This document shows, in pieces, positions 1 through 8,526 of a DNA stretch of 12,167 bases. The position numbers and the translations under genes are program-made. The stretch is taken from contig CAMTOL010000044.1 of the NCBI GenBank assembly GCA_947074135.1, forward strand, positions 1-12,167. The letters are read 5' to 3'. The stretch is from an uncultured Rikenellaceae bacterium (lineage in GTDB: Bacteria; Bacteroidota; Bacteroidia; Bacteroidales; Rikenellaceae). Each line of letters begins with the position of its first letter. The stretch's first letter is position 1. The notes beneath the pieces are model-generated. The model was not told the origin of the DNA. It was given only the letters and a program-made list of their open reading frames with translations, and ran no database searches.

Positions 1-84
1 TGGATATCTAGAATATGTAATTTTTATTATAAAATTAAAAGTTTTAGCTGCTAATTAAAATAATTATCAAAAAACGGAAAAAAA

Positions 85-129
85 ACTTACTATTCTGTGA
101 TGTTGTAAGTAATCAAATCACAAAAATAG
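85..129. repeat. Overlapping inverted repeats upstream of tamB
   Basis: Two mutually exclusive hairpins can be drawn here. One pairs ACTTAC (85-90) with GTAAGT (105-110). The other pairs TGTGAT (96-101) with ATCACA (117-122) and is extended by CTATT (90-94) against AATAG (125-129). The second has a 6-bp and a 5-bp stem separated by a small internal loop, closing a 15-base loop. They lie just upstream of the candidate -7 element and the tamB start, so an operator is possible. The region is AT-rich, so chance pairing is a real alternative. Confidence 0.3.
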
Positions 130-131
130 TG

Positions 132-139
132 TAAATTTG
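132..139 (+). promoter_or_regulatory. Candidate Bacteroidota -7 promoter element for tamB
   Basis: TAAATTTG matches the Bacteroidota sigma-factor -7 consensus TAnnTTTG at every fixed position. I do not see a clear TTTG at the expected -33 distance, which weakens the call. If it is used, transcription would begin around base 146. That would exclude the in-frame GTG at 139 as start codon and leave the ATG at 154 with a very short leader. Confidence 0.3.
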
Positions 140-153
140 TGGTTTACAAAGCT

Positions 154-3100
154 ATGAAAAAAGCGTTAAAAATCATACTAAAATTGATATCGAGTATAAT
201 TATTTTTGTAATTATGCTCCCTATTGTCATTAGTATTGTCTTGCAACTCAGCTTTGTACAGAATTTAGTGGTTGACAAAGCTTCAGAAGTACTTTCGAAT
301 GTGGCGAAAACCAAAGTATCTATCGGACACGTTGCTCTTGATTTTTTTACATCAGCTAGATTAGAAGATGTCTATATGGAGGATTATAGTGGCGATACGA
401 TGATTTACGTTAAAAACATTAAGGTTGCAATTCGAGGCATAAATTTTATAACGGGCAAAATTACTCTTGGTGCTACAACCCTTACCGATGGACAAATCAA
501 TCTATATAAAGATTCCCTCGGTATGATGAACGTTACAGAGGTATTCGAGAACTTTAAACCTGCTGTGCCTAACGAAAATCCTCCCAATTTTAGACTTACT
601 GCCGATGAGCTCAATCTGCTCAATATTCGTTTCTCGATGAGTGAATATAATGTACCCAAGAGCAGTTCTGGTATCAATTATAAAGATATGGATATAAGGG
701 ATATCGATTTTCAAGCTCGTAATATATCGGTTTTTAATCATAGTATTTGGCTCTCGCTCGAACATCTTTCGTTTGACGAAAAGAGTGGTTTTAGGCTCCA
801 GCATCTTAGTTCGAATAAGTGTGGGGTTGATAGTAGTGGAATGTATTATGCTGATGTAGTGGTAGAAAGCGATAAAACATTGTTAAGACTAGATTCGTTG
901 AACTTTCTAACCGAGAATCAAAGTTGGTGGGATTGGGACGACTTCGAAAACAAGATGATTCTTAGTGCAAAAGTCCGAAACTCAATAATTTCAACTCAAA
1001 CATTAGGATATTTTACTGGTTTTAAGTTGCCTAAAACCGAGTTGTTGAGTCTGTATAGTGCAGAGTTGCGAGGTCCTGTACCTGATATGCGTGGCAAGAT
1101 TAATAACGTTAACCTTTTGGGTAATTCGCTTTGGGCTGATTTTTCGATACGGGGAGTTACAGATATTGATAATGCGCTCTTTGGACTCAATATTTCGAAG
1201 CTTACAACTTCGGCAAGTGCAATTGATAGGGCGATACAGCTATTTGGAGTGCCAGAACTTGAGAGTGAGGTCTATAATGTTATCTATAACCTAGGTGATA
1301 TTGAACTTGTTGCCAATGTAAATGGTAGTTTAGATAAACTGACGTCTAGCTATTCGATAAAGAGTTCTGTTTCTGGAATGTTTAGAGGTGAAGCTATTGT
1401 TCACATTGGCGATGATAATCATTTAAAGATATCGGGATCGCTCTCTACGACTGATTTTAATGCGGGGCAGACGCTTGGAGTAGCTAAAATGGGACTCTTG
1501 TCGTTGGGCGGAGATTATGAACTTAATATTTTTCAAAACTCGCCTATGCTTCTTGATGCCAATTTTAATATTGCTAAGTTTGATTATGGAGCTTATAGGT
1601 TTAATGGGATTGTACTCGATGGCGAATTTCGTTCCAAAATGTTCAACGGGTTGATTAGTAGCGATGATCCTAATTTTGATTTTGAAGTTGTTGGACTTTT
1701 GGATTTTTCGTCAAAGACTCCGCAATATCGTGTAGATGTTGATCTCCGAAATGCAAATTTATATGAACTGGGAGTCAATCGTAGAGATTCTATTTCGCTT
1801 CTTTCGGCACAGTTTACCGCCAATTGTAGCGGCAGTACTTTGGACGACTTTAATGGTTTTGGCACAATCGACAAAATACTCTACATTAACCATATCGACA
1901 CAATCAAAACAGATGCAATAAATATATACTCTATTGCGAAGCCTCAATACAAGGAGTTGGATATTAAGTCGCACTTTGCAGATATTAGGCTTCGAGGTCG
2001 TAACAGTTTTTCTGAGATTGGTCGTTATTTGTCGCAATCAATCGAACGTTTTCTGCCCTCATTCGAGGATGCTTCGACAATTGTTAAACAGGAGTGGAGT
2101 TCTGACTCTAAAGGCAAAAAACTACCAAAAGCGTCCACCGATTTTCCATTTTCTGATGGTTATTATCAGTTGACAGTTAAAGTTAAAGAGGCCAATAATG
2201 TAGCTTCTATATTTGTTCCTTCTCTGCAAATTGCGAGTGAGAGTATGTTGAATTTCTTCTTTAATCCCTATCTCGATCAGGTGACACTTAGGGCTCGAAG
2301 TAAATATATCACGTCGGACAGTTTTTTGGTTGAGAATTTAAGTATTGACTCGCAAAATCACTCAGATTCGCTATCTCTGTTCACAACTGCATCATTGTTA
2401 GCAATAAAAGATATCAAGTTACCAAACTTTTCATTGCTCGGAGGGGTTCGAGATAATGTTATTACGTTAGGTGCTCAATTCAAAGATAAGGATGAGCGAA
2501 ATTCGGTTTTGTTGCAGACCACAACATCATTTGTAAGAGCGAACAATGGTATTCCTCCTAAAATGATAATTGATATTCACCCAACAGCTATTGTAATAGA
2601 TAGTCAGATGTGGAGTGTTACACCCTCTGAGATTGTGCTTGATACAACTGCAATTAATATCAATAATCTATCCCTGTATAGTGATAATGAGCGTTATTCG
2701 CTCACCGGGCAGCTAGGCTCTAAAAAGAGCGATACACTGACTCTGAAGTTGCAAAATGCTGATATATCGCCAGTGTCAATGTTTATTTCTGATTTAGGGT
2801 ATGAAATGAGCGGCTATGCTAGCGGCGAGGTTCGAACAATAGCACCTCTGGGCGAGATAGAGCTATTTGCAATTGTAGATTTTAAAGATATTGATTTGAG
2901 TGGAACTAAACTAGGCTCTCCTCAACTTCGAAGTACAATCGATAATGCTGGAAAACAGATAAACTTTACACTTGGTAATGATCTTCGAAATCCTCCGTTT
3001 GTTGGTTTCTATAATATTCCAAATAGAGAGTTTGGAGTTGATATGGTGTTAGATTCAGTGCCGATGAAGTTGCTAGATCCGATGCTTTCGGGTATTTTGG

Positions 3101-4692
3101 TCGATGGTAGTGGTAATGCAAAGGCCGATTTAAAACTTAGAGGTTCTCTTGACGACGTGTCATTAGATGGTAAGATTGAGGTTGATAATTATAGCACTAC
3201 CTTAGATTATACTCGTACTCGATACAATATACCTAAAGCAGAAATAGCAGTCAAAAATAGTTGTTTCTATCTTCCTAACACACCCATTATAGCCTTTAAT
3301 GTAGGTACTGGCGATATTCGGGCGTCACTTACCACTAATTCGTTTAAAGATTTGCAATATAATATCGATGTTTGGATTACAGATTTCCACGCTCTAAATA
3401 CCACAGCCAAAGATAATAGTAATTTTTATGGTACAGCTTATGGTACTGGTCACGTAGAGGTTAAAGGCAATGAGCGAAATACGTCGGTAGTTATCACAGC
3501 TCAATCGGCACTCAACTCCGATATTATAATGCCACTTTCGGGAGCATCGACTATCGAGGCTGTTGATTATATTAAATTTGTATCGGAGAAAAAGGATACA
3601 ACATCGACTCTAAACAGTGTTCATCAAAGGTATTTCGATAGGCTCAATAAAGGAAATGTTAACAGCTCTTCAAATGATTTGGATTTGAGGCTCAATCTTA
3701 CGATTTCACCCAATCTTTTGGCTCAGATTGAGCTAGATGCTAAGGTTGGCGATATTATAAAGGGTAGGGGCGAAGGGCGTTTGATGATGCATATTAACCC
3801 TAAGATGAATCTCTTTACGATGAATGGTCCAATTGAGATTACTCAAGGAAATTACCTTTTTACGCTCAAAACAATTGTTAATAAACGATTTATTATCGAT
3901 CCAGGCAGTCAGTTGCTTTGGACTGGCGATCCTACTAATCCTGAAGTCAATCTAACGGCTATATACAAACTTAAAACATCGCTTACTCCACTTACTGGAA
4001 CAATTGGAGGTAATAGTTCAGCCAATATAGACTGTGGTATCAAGTTGACGGGGCAGTTGATGACCCCAGTTATTAACTTCTCGATTACGGCTCCTTCTGC
4101 CGATACCGAGATTCAGAGCTACATTCGTAACGCTATCAATACTCAGGAGGCGTTATCAATGCAGTTTATATCTTTGATGTTGGCAAATAGTTTTATGCCA
4201 GATATGGGAACTGCTGCAATAGGATCGATTGGAACAAATATGGCTAGTGTTACAGGGATTGAATTTCTATCAAATCAACTCTCAAATTTGCTTTCGAACG
4301 ATAGGTTTAATCTAAGACTTAACTATAAACCTTATAGTGTTACAAGTTCGGACGAGGTTACTGCTGGTTTTGGTGCTGATCTTATAGAAGATGTGTTAAC
4401 ACTTGAAGTTGACGGAAACTATAATGCTCGTAATAATAGTGTGATCAAGAATCAAAATCCATTCTCGGTTGATGCATATTTGACTTGTAATATCAATAAG
4501 CGAGGAACATTGAACTTAAAAGGGTTTACAAGAACGATTGACCGTTTCGACGAGACTCAGGGTTTGCAAGAGGGTGGGTTTGGAATTTACTTTAGGCAAG
4601 ACTTCAAGAACTTGAAAGATTTGAAAAAGCGTCTTAAAAATAGTTTTAGTCGCGATACTCTATTGTTGGCTAAGAAGAGGGCTGAGAGATAG
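154..4692 (+). CDS. tamB: TamB / DUF490 translocation and assembly module protein
   Basis: Encodes a 1512-residue envelope protein of the AsmA-like/TamB superfamily. These proteins are anchored in the inner membrane, span the periplasm as a long beta-rich groove, and support outer-membrane protein assembly and phospholipid transport; in Bacteroidota the outer-membrane partner is usually the lipoprotein TamL. An uncleaved signal anchor covers residues 7-31, after a Lys-rich N terminus. The body is a long run of amphipathic beta strands with no enzyme motif. The DUF490 domain occupies roughly residues 1060-1480, including the GRGEGRL segment (1204-1210), the following NG.IEITQGNYLFTL stretch and the closing GGFGIYFRQDF (1474-1484), then a basic tail ending AKKRAER. 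I chose ATG 154; an in-frame GTG at 139 would add five residues but lies in a candidate promoter. The length is typical for Bacteroidota. After the TAG stop the frame stays open to 4962. Family assignment is firm; the exact substrate is not known. Confidence 0.92.
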   Translation: MKKALKIILKLISSIIIFVIMLPIVISIVLQLSFVQNLVVDKASEVLSNVAKTKVSIGHVALDFFTSARLEDVYMEDYSGDTMIYVKNIKVAIRGINFITGKITLGATTLTDGQINLYKDSLGMMNVTEVFENFKPAVPNENPPNFRLTADELNLLNIRFSMSEYNVPKSSSGINYKDMDIRDIDFQARNISVFNHSIWLSLEHLSFDEKSGFRLQHLSSNKCGVDSSGMYYADVVVESDKTLLRLDSLNFLTENQSWWDWDDFENKMILSAKVRNSIISTQTLGYFTGFKLPKTELLSLYSAELRGPVPDMRGKINNVNLLGNSLWADFSIRGVTDIDNALFGLNISKLTTSASAIDRAIQLFGVPELESEVYNVIYNLGDIELVANVNGSLDKLTSSYSIKSSVSGMFRGEAIVHIGDDNHLKISGSLSTTDFNAGQTLGVAKMGLLSLGGDYELNIFQNSPMLLDANFNIAKFDYGAYRFNGIVLDGEFRSKMFNGLISSDDPNFDFEVVGLLDFSSKTPQYRVDVDLRNANLYELGVNRRDSISLLSAQFTANCSGSTLDDFNGFGTIDKILYINHIDTIKTDAINIYSIAKPQYKELDIKSHFADIRLRGRNSFSEIGRYLSQSIERFLPSFEDASTIVKQEWSSDSKGKKLPKASTDFPFSDGYYQLTVKVKEANNVASIFVPSLQIASESMLNFFFNPYLDQVTLRARSKYITSDSFLVENLSIDSQNHSDSLSLFTTASLLAIKDIKLPNFSLLGGVRDNVITLGAQFKDKDERNSVLLQTTTSFVRANNGIPPKMIIDIHPTAIVIDSQMWSVTPSEIVLDTTAININNLSLYSDNERYSLTGQLGSKKSDTLTLKLQNADISPVSMFISDLGYEMSGYASGEVRTIAPLGEIELFAIVDFKDIDLSGTKLGSPQLRSTIDNAGKQINFTLGNDLRNPPFVGFYNIPNREFGVDMVLDSVPMKLLDPMLSGILVDGSGNAKADLKLRGSLDDVSLDGKIEVDNYSTTLDYTRTRYNIPKAEIAVKNSCFYLPNTPIIAFNVGTGDIRASLTTNSFKDLQYNIDVWITDFHALNTTAKDNSNFYGTAYGTGHVEVKGNERNTSVVITAQSALNSDIIMPLSGASTIEAVDYIKFVSEKKDTTSTLNSVHQRYFDRLNKGNVNSSSNDLDLRLNLTISPNLLAQIELDAKVGDIIKGRGEGRLMMHINPKMNLFTMNGPIEITQGNYLFTLKTIVNKRFIIDPGSQLLWTGDPTNPEVNLTAIYKLKTSLTPLTGTIGGNSSANIDCGIKLTGQLMTPVINFSITAPSADTEIQSYIRNAINTQEALSMQFISLMLANSFMPDMGTAAIGSIGTNMASVTGIEFLSNQLSNLLSNDRFNLRLNYKPYSVTSSDEVTAGFGADLIEDVLTLEVDGNYNARNNSVIKNQNPFSVDAYLTCNINKRGTLNLKGFTRTIDRFDETQGLQEGGFGIYFRQDFKNLKDLKKRLKNSFSRDTLLLAKKRAER

Positions 4693-4734
4693 ATAAAGAG
4701 AAGGGTTCGAGGGGATTATGACAAGACTTTGAAT

Positions 4735-4962
4735 ATGGCTAAGAGTTCTGCAGACAAGCAGATAGAGAAGATAAATAGCAGTTCGGAGCAGGATAGTATC
4801 AAAGATAAAGCGTTGCCTAGCAAGAGTGACGAACAGCCGCTTCAAAAAGAGCAGTTACCTTTAGATGAGGAGAAAAAAAACAAAAAAGATAGTATAAGAA
4901 CTAACGGTTTATTTGGAATAGTCGAATTTAGAGAGAGTCGAACTCAAAGAGTTGAAGAGTGA
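4735..4962 (+). CDS. Small highly charged hypothetical protein between tamB and mfd
   Basis: I do not recognise this frame. From ATG 4735 it encodes 75 residues, of which about 40 percent are charged (11 Lys, 4 Arg, 6 Asp, 10 Glu), with much Ser and Gln. It has no Cys, Trp, signal peptide or membrane segment, and should be largely disordered. An in-frame TTG at 4729 would add two residues. It begins 42 bases after the tamB stop and its TGA overlaps the GTG start of mfd as GTGA, an arrangement that suits translational coupling. It is in the same frame as tamB with no stop but the TAG at 4690-4692, so it could instead be a cut-off C-terminal tail of TamB. It could also be a chance open frame in a spacer. 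No clear Shine-Dalgarno sequence is seen; GGGG at 4711-4714 is about 20 bases from the ATG. Confidence 0.4.
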   Translation: MAKSSADKQIEKINSSSEQDSIKDKALPSKSDEQPLQKEQLPLDEEKKNKKDSIRTNGLFGIVEFRESRTQRVEE

Positions 4963-7900
4963 AAACAGAGCAGATAATTAAATTAATAACTAGTAGTAGG
5001 AGCTGTGAAGAGCTTTCTAGTAGCTCTGGGCGAAGTGTGAAGATTACGGGTGCTAGTGGGTCGTTGTACTCTATTGCTATGTATTGTGATGCAGTGAGGC
5101 GTTCGGGCTTGACACTTGCCATTGCTGAAAATCGTGATAGTGCGTCGTATCTATACAACGATCTTTATAATATACTTGAGGCGGAGTCTATGCAGAATTG
5201 TGTGATGCTGCTCCCAACAGCTTATCGTCGTGCCATTACAACCGAACGTGAAGATCCTAGCGGTATTGTGCAGCGGACAGCAGCATTGACTGCAATTGCA
5301 AACTTGGCGAATGGAGATGCTGCAAGTACACCACTTATCATTTGCACTTGGGCGGAGGCGTTGGCCGAAAAGGTTGTGAGCGAGGAGGAGTTGATAGATA
5401 ATAGACTTTCACTTTCGGTTGGACATTCGCTTTCGATGGATTTTGTGGAGGAGGTTTTGCAGAGCTATAATTTTGAGCGAGTTGATTTTGTGACCACTCC
5501 GGGAGAGTATGCTATGCGGGGAGGTATTATTGATGTCTTTTCATATTCTGATAATCGTCCTTATCGTATCGATTTTTTGGGCGATGAGGTAGATTCGATT
5601 CGTATGTTTTCGCCATCGTCGCAACTCTCAGACGAGAATCGTGTTCAGGTCAATATAGTTCCGAACCTAAAAAATAGGGAGATTGCTCAAAAGCGGGTTT
5701 CGTTTGCTGAGTTTATCAACAGTTCGATTCCAGGTGATAGTTCGATAAATGTTTCGGCGTGGTTCTCTGGGGTTGAGCAGTCGTTGATAGCAATAGATAC
5801 GCTTCATTCAAAATTTACGGGTGCTGATGTTGATGAGCAGTTGACAAACCGTTTTGAGTTTGAGCGTCAGAGCGAACAGTGGAGGTGGGTGTGTCGCAAT
5901 TCGGACAGTAGTAAACGAAAATCGAGGCAAACAATCGACTTTGGGGCAGCTCCACAACCAACTTTTGGTCGCAATTTCGAGATGTTCTGTCGTGAGGTTG
6001 CTTCGAACTATGCAGATGGGGTGGTTTCCTATCTTCTCACTCCAAATGTTGACCAGGCTGAACGTGTAAATAAGATTTTCAGTGAGATAAAGTTCGAGGG
6101 GTCGCTTCGGAACATTGACAATATACCGTTAACTCTTCACGAGGGTTTTTCTGTGCCTGAACTTCACGTTGCTCTATACACCGATCATCAACTTTTTGAG
6201 CGTTACCATAGATATAGGGTGCGTGGCGAGATTGATAAGGCGGAGGGAATGACGCTTGCAGAGTTTACAGCTCTTAGGGTTGGTGATTTTGTGGTGCATA
6301 TCGACCACGGAATTGGGCGTTTTGGCGGACTGGTGCGTCAGCGCGATGCTGCTAGTGGTGCTGTTCGTGAGTTTATAAAGTTGACCTACAAAGATGGCGA
6401 TGTGCTGTTTGTAGGTGTACAGAACTTGCATCGTATTAGTAAATATAAAGATGGTGATACGCTGGTTAATGCTCCAACGCTCCAAAAACTTGGCAGTAAC
6501 ACTTGGGCTAAACTCAAGCAGACTACCAAACGTCGAGTTAAGGATATTGCTCGTGAGTTGATTGCACTCTATGCCAAACGCAAGGCTTCTCAGGGATTTG
6601 CCTACTCGCCTGATAGCTATATGCAGCAGGAGTTGGAGGCGTCGTTTATATATGAGGATACTCCCGACCAAAGAGCTACTACCGAGGCTGTTAAACGAGA
6701 TATGGAGAGCCCGCAACCGATGGATAGATTGGTGTGTGGAGATGTGGGCTTTGGTAAGACTGAGATTGCTATTCGTGCAGCTATTAAGGCTGCTGCCGAT
6801 GGTAAACAGGTGGCTGTGCTAGTGCCTACAACGGTGCTTTCGTTGCAACACTATCGCACTTTTAGTCGCCGATTGAAGGAGTTTCCTGTTAGGGTCGAAA
6901 ATTTTTCGAGAGCAAAAACAGCAAAGCAGAGCGCCGAAATTGTACGTGATTTGGAGGCAGGAAAAGTCGATATTTTAGTTGGTACACATAAATTGCTTGG
7001 TAAAGCGGTGCAATTCAAAGATTTAGGGCTGCTAATTATTGACGAGGAGCAGAAATTTGGTGTTGCTGTTAAGGAGAAGTTGCGTGAACTGAAACACTCT
7101 GTCGATACGTTGACACTCACAGCTACTCCGATACCGAGAACACTTCAGTTTTCGCTGATGGGGGCTCGTGATATGAGTATTATTAACACTCCGCCGCCAA
7201 ACCGTCAACCAGTTTCAACAGAAGTACATGCCTACAATGAAGACATTTTGAGAGAGGCGATTGAGTATGAACTTTCGCGTGGAGGGCAGGTTTTTGTTCT
7301 TCACAATAGAGTGCAGAGTATCAATAGAATGGCGGCTACAATTGAGCAGTTAGTGCCAGGTGCTAAGGTTGGTGTTGGACACGGGCAGATGAGTCCTAAG
7401 GAGTTAGAGGAGGTGATGATGGACTTTATTTATGGCGAGTATAATGTGTTGGTTGCAACGACAATTATCGAGAGTGGAATCGATATTCCAAATGCCAATA
7501 CGATAATCATAAATAACGCTCAAAACTTTGGTCTTTCGGACCTACATCAGCTTCGTGGGCGTGTGGGGCGTACAAATCGTAAGGCTTTTTGTTATCTGCT
7601 TGTGCCTTCGGAAGAGGGAATTTCGAGCGATGCACAGCGACGACTTCGAGCTATTGAGGAGTTCTCGGATTTGGGCAGTGGGTTCAATATTGCTATGCAG
7701 GATTTGGATATCAGAGGTGCGGGAAATATACTTGGGGCAGAGCAGAGCGGTTTTATGGCGGACATTGGGTATGAAACCTATCAGCGCATTGTTGCTGAGG
7801 CTATGGTTGAGCTTTATAATGAGATGGGCGGCGAAGAGTCTGGTATGCAGATGCCAGAACAGGTCACAGCGATAGATTGTACGGTTGAGTTGGATACTTC

Positions 7901-8312
7901 GGCGCACTTGCCTGATAGCTATATTGGTTCGACTAGCGAGAAGCTTAAACTTTATCGTGAGTTGGACTCAATTACGTCGCCAGAGGTGTTAGATGAGTTT
8001 ATTGCTCGTCTAATCGATAGGTTTGGAGAGCCACCGGTAGAGGCTAGAGAGTTGTTCGAGGTTGTTTTGTTAAGAGCCGATGCTTCACGTTTGGGATTCG
8101 ATAAGGTTGTGGTTCAAAATGGCAGTGCGATGCTCTATTTTGCAGCTCCACCGCAGTCTGCTTATTTTGCAGGGGAGGTTTTTGGTCGTATAATGCAGCA
8201 CGTATTGAGCAATCCGACTATGTTTAAATTAAAAGAGGGCGCAAAGTTATCACTGCAAGTTAGAGCCGCCAAATCAATCAAGCAGTTGAGAGAAAGATTG
8301 GTAATTGAATAG
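4959..8312 (+). CDS. mfd: Transcription-repair coupling factor Mfd
   Basis: Encodes an 1117-residue cytoplasmic ATP-dependent DNA translocase that removes stalled RNA polymerase from lesions and recruits UvrA; E. coli Mfd is 1148 residues. Visible domains in order: a UvrB-like N-terminal region with TTPGEYAMRGGIIDVF (about 179-194) and GDEVDSIRMF (208-217); the RNA-polymerase-interacting domain with HIDHGIGRFG (447-456); the RecG-like helicase core with Walker A GDVGFGKT (594-601, Lys600), Walker B DEEQ (695-698), motif III TATPIPRT (721-728), GHGQM (807-811), ESGID (838-842) and motif VI QLRGRVGR (864-871); and a C-terminal TRCF domain containing ELDTSAHLPDSYI. All core ATPase motifs are intact. 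The start is GTG 4959, overlapping the upstream stop by four bases, so expression probably depends on translation from upstream. No usable promoter is obvious between tamB and mfd. Confidence 0.97.
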   Translation: MKTEQIIKLITSSRSCEELSSSSGRSVKITGASGSLYSIAMYCDAVRRSGLTLAIAENRDSASYLYNDLYNILEAESMQNCVMLLPTAYRRAITTEREDPSGIVQRTAALTAIANLANGDAASTPLIICTWAEALAEKVVSEEELIDNRLSLSVGHSLSMDFVEEVLQSYNFERVDFVTTPGEYAMRGGIIDVFSYSDNRPYRIDFLGDEVDSIRMFSPSSQLSDENRVQVNIVPNLKNREIAQKRVSFAEFINSSIPGDSSINVSAWFSGVEQSLIAIDTLHSKFTGADVDEQLTNRFEFERQSEQWRWVCRNSDSSKRKSRQTIDFGAAPQPTFGRNFEMFCREVASNYADGVVSYLLTPNVDQAERVNKIFSEIKFEGSLRNIDNIPLTLHEGFSVPELHVALYTDHQLFERYHRYRVRGEIDKAEGMTLAEFTALRVGDFVVHIDHGIGRFGGLVRQRDAASGAVREFIKLTYKDGDVLFVGVQNLHRISKYKDGDTLVNAPTLQKLGSNTWAKLKQTTKRRVKDIARELIALYAKRKASQGFAYSPDSYMQQELEASFIYEDTPDQRATTEAVKRDMESPQPMDRLVCGDVGFGKTEIAIRAAIKAAADGKQVAVLVPTTVLSLQHYRTFSRRLKEFPVRVENFSRAKTAKQSAEIVRDLEAGKVDILVGTHKLLGKAVQFKDLGLLIIDEEQKFGVAVKEKLRELKHSVDTLTLTATPIPRTLQFSLMGARDMSIINTPPPNRQPVSTEVHAYNEDILREAIEYELSRGGQVFVLHNRVQSINRMAATIEQLVPGAKVGVGHGQMSPKELEEVMMDFIYGEYNVLVATTIIESGIDIPNANTIIINNAQNFGLSDLHQLRGRVGRTNRKAFCYLLVPSEEGISSDAQRRLRAIEEFSDLGSGFNIAMQDLDIRGAGNILGAEQSGFMADIGYETYQRIVAEAMVELYNEMGGEESGMQMPEQVTAIDCTVELDTSAHLPDSYIGSTSEKLKLYRELDSITSPEVLDEFIARLIDRFGEPPVEARELFEVVLLRADASRLGFDKVVVQNGSAMLYFAAPPQSAYFAGEVFGRIMQHVLSNPTMFKLKEGAKLSLQVRAAKSIKQLRERLVIE

Positions 8313-8333
8313 CCTTTAGAGAGGTTAAATAGT

Positions 8334-8451
8334 AAAATTTTTTGGGTGTGAAAGCGCAGCTTTCAATCTTCAAGGCGGTTCAAGCCGCCGTTAAGGCATT
8401 AACTAGAGTGATGACAAAACCAAAAATTTTTTTGCGGAAACTGTGTTTCCG
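8334..8451. repeat. Hairpin-rich intergenic element between mfd and nfnA
   Basis: Three hairpins lie in a row in this 214-bp spacer: TGAAAGC (8349-8355) with GCTTTCA (8359-8365), triloop GCA; GGCGG (8374-8378) with CCGCC (8385-8389), 6-base loop; and CGGAAAC (8435-8441) with GTTTCCG (8445-8451), triloop TGT. The first and third are each preceded by an A-tract/T-tract (8334-8343 and 8422-8433), so they look like two diverged copies of one unit. TTTTTGG (8339-8345) can also pair with CCAAAAA (8420-8426), enclosing the first two hairpins in a branched fold, and the T-run to 8433 follows at once. It may act as the mfd terminator, be an extragenic palindromic repeat, or encode a structured RNA. 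The rest of the spacer is AT-rich with no gene seen. Confidence 0.5.
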
Positions 8452-8526
8452 ATGACGTTTTGATTTTTGATTATCGTTTATTTTTCTGATTTTTGCTAAC
8501 GTTTTTGATAATATATTTTACACACA

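Noticed and set aside
4989..5027. Repeated CTAGTAG and an AGAGCT/AGCTCT dyad near the mfd start
   Set aside because: Lies within the Ser-rich coding start of mfd; short, and explained by repeated AGT/AGC serine codons.
6174..6716. 180-codon open frame on the minus strand inside mfd
   Set aside because: It lies opposite the well-conserved RNA-polymerase-interacting and helicase-core region of mfd, has no recognisable motif, and is best explained as a shadow of mfd codon use.
8492..8519. TTTG (8492-8495) and TATATTTT (8512-8519) as a promoter for nfnA
   Set aside because: The last base of the -7 element mismatches, the spacing is about 16 bases rather than about 19, and the resulting transcript would have almost no leader. 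The spacer is too AT-rich to trust it.
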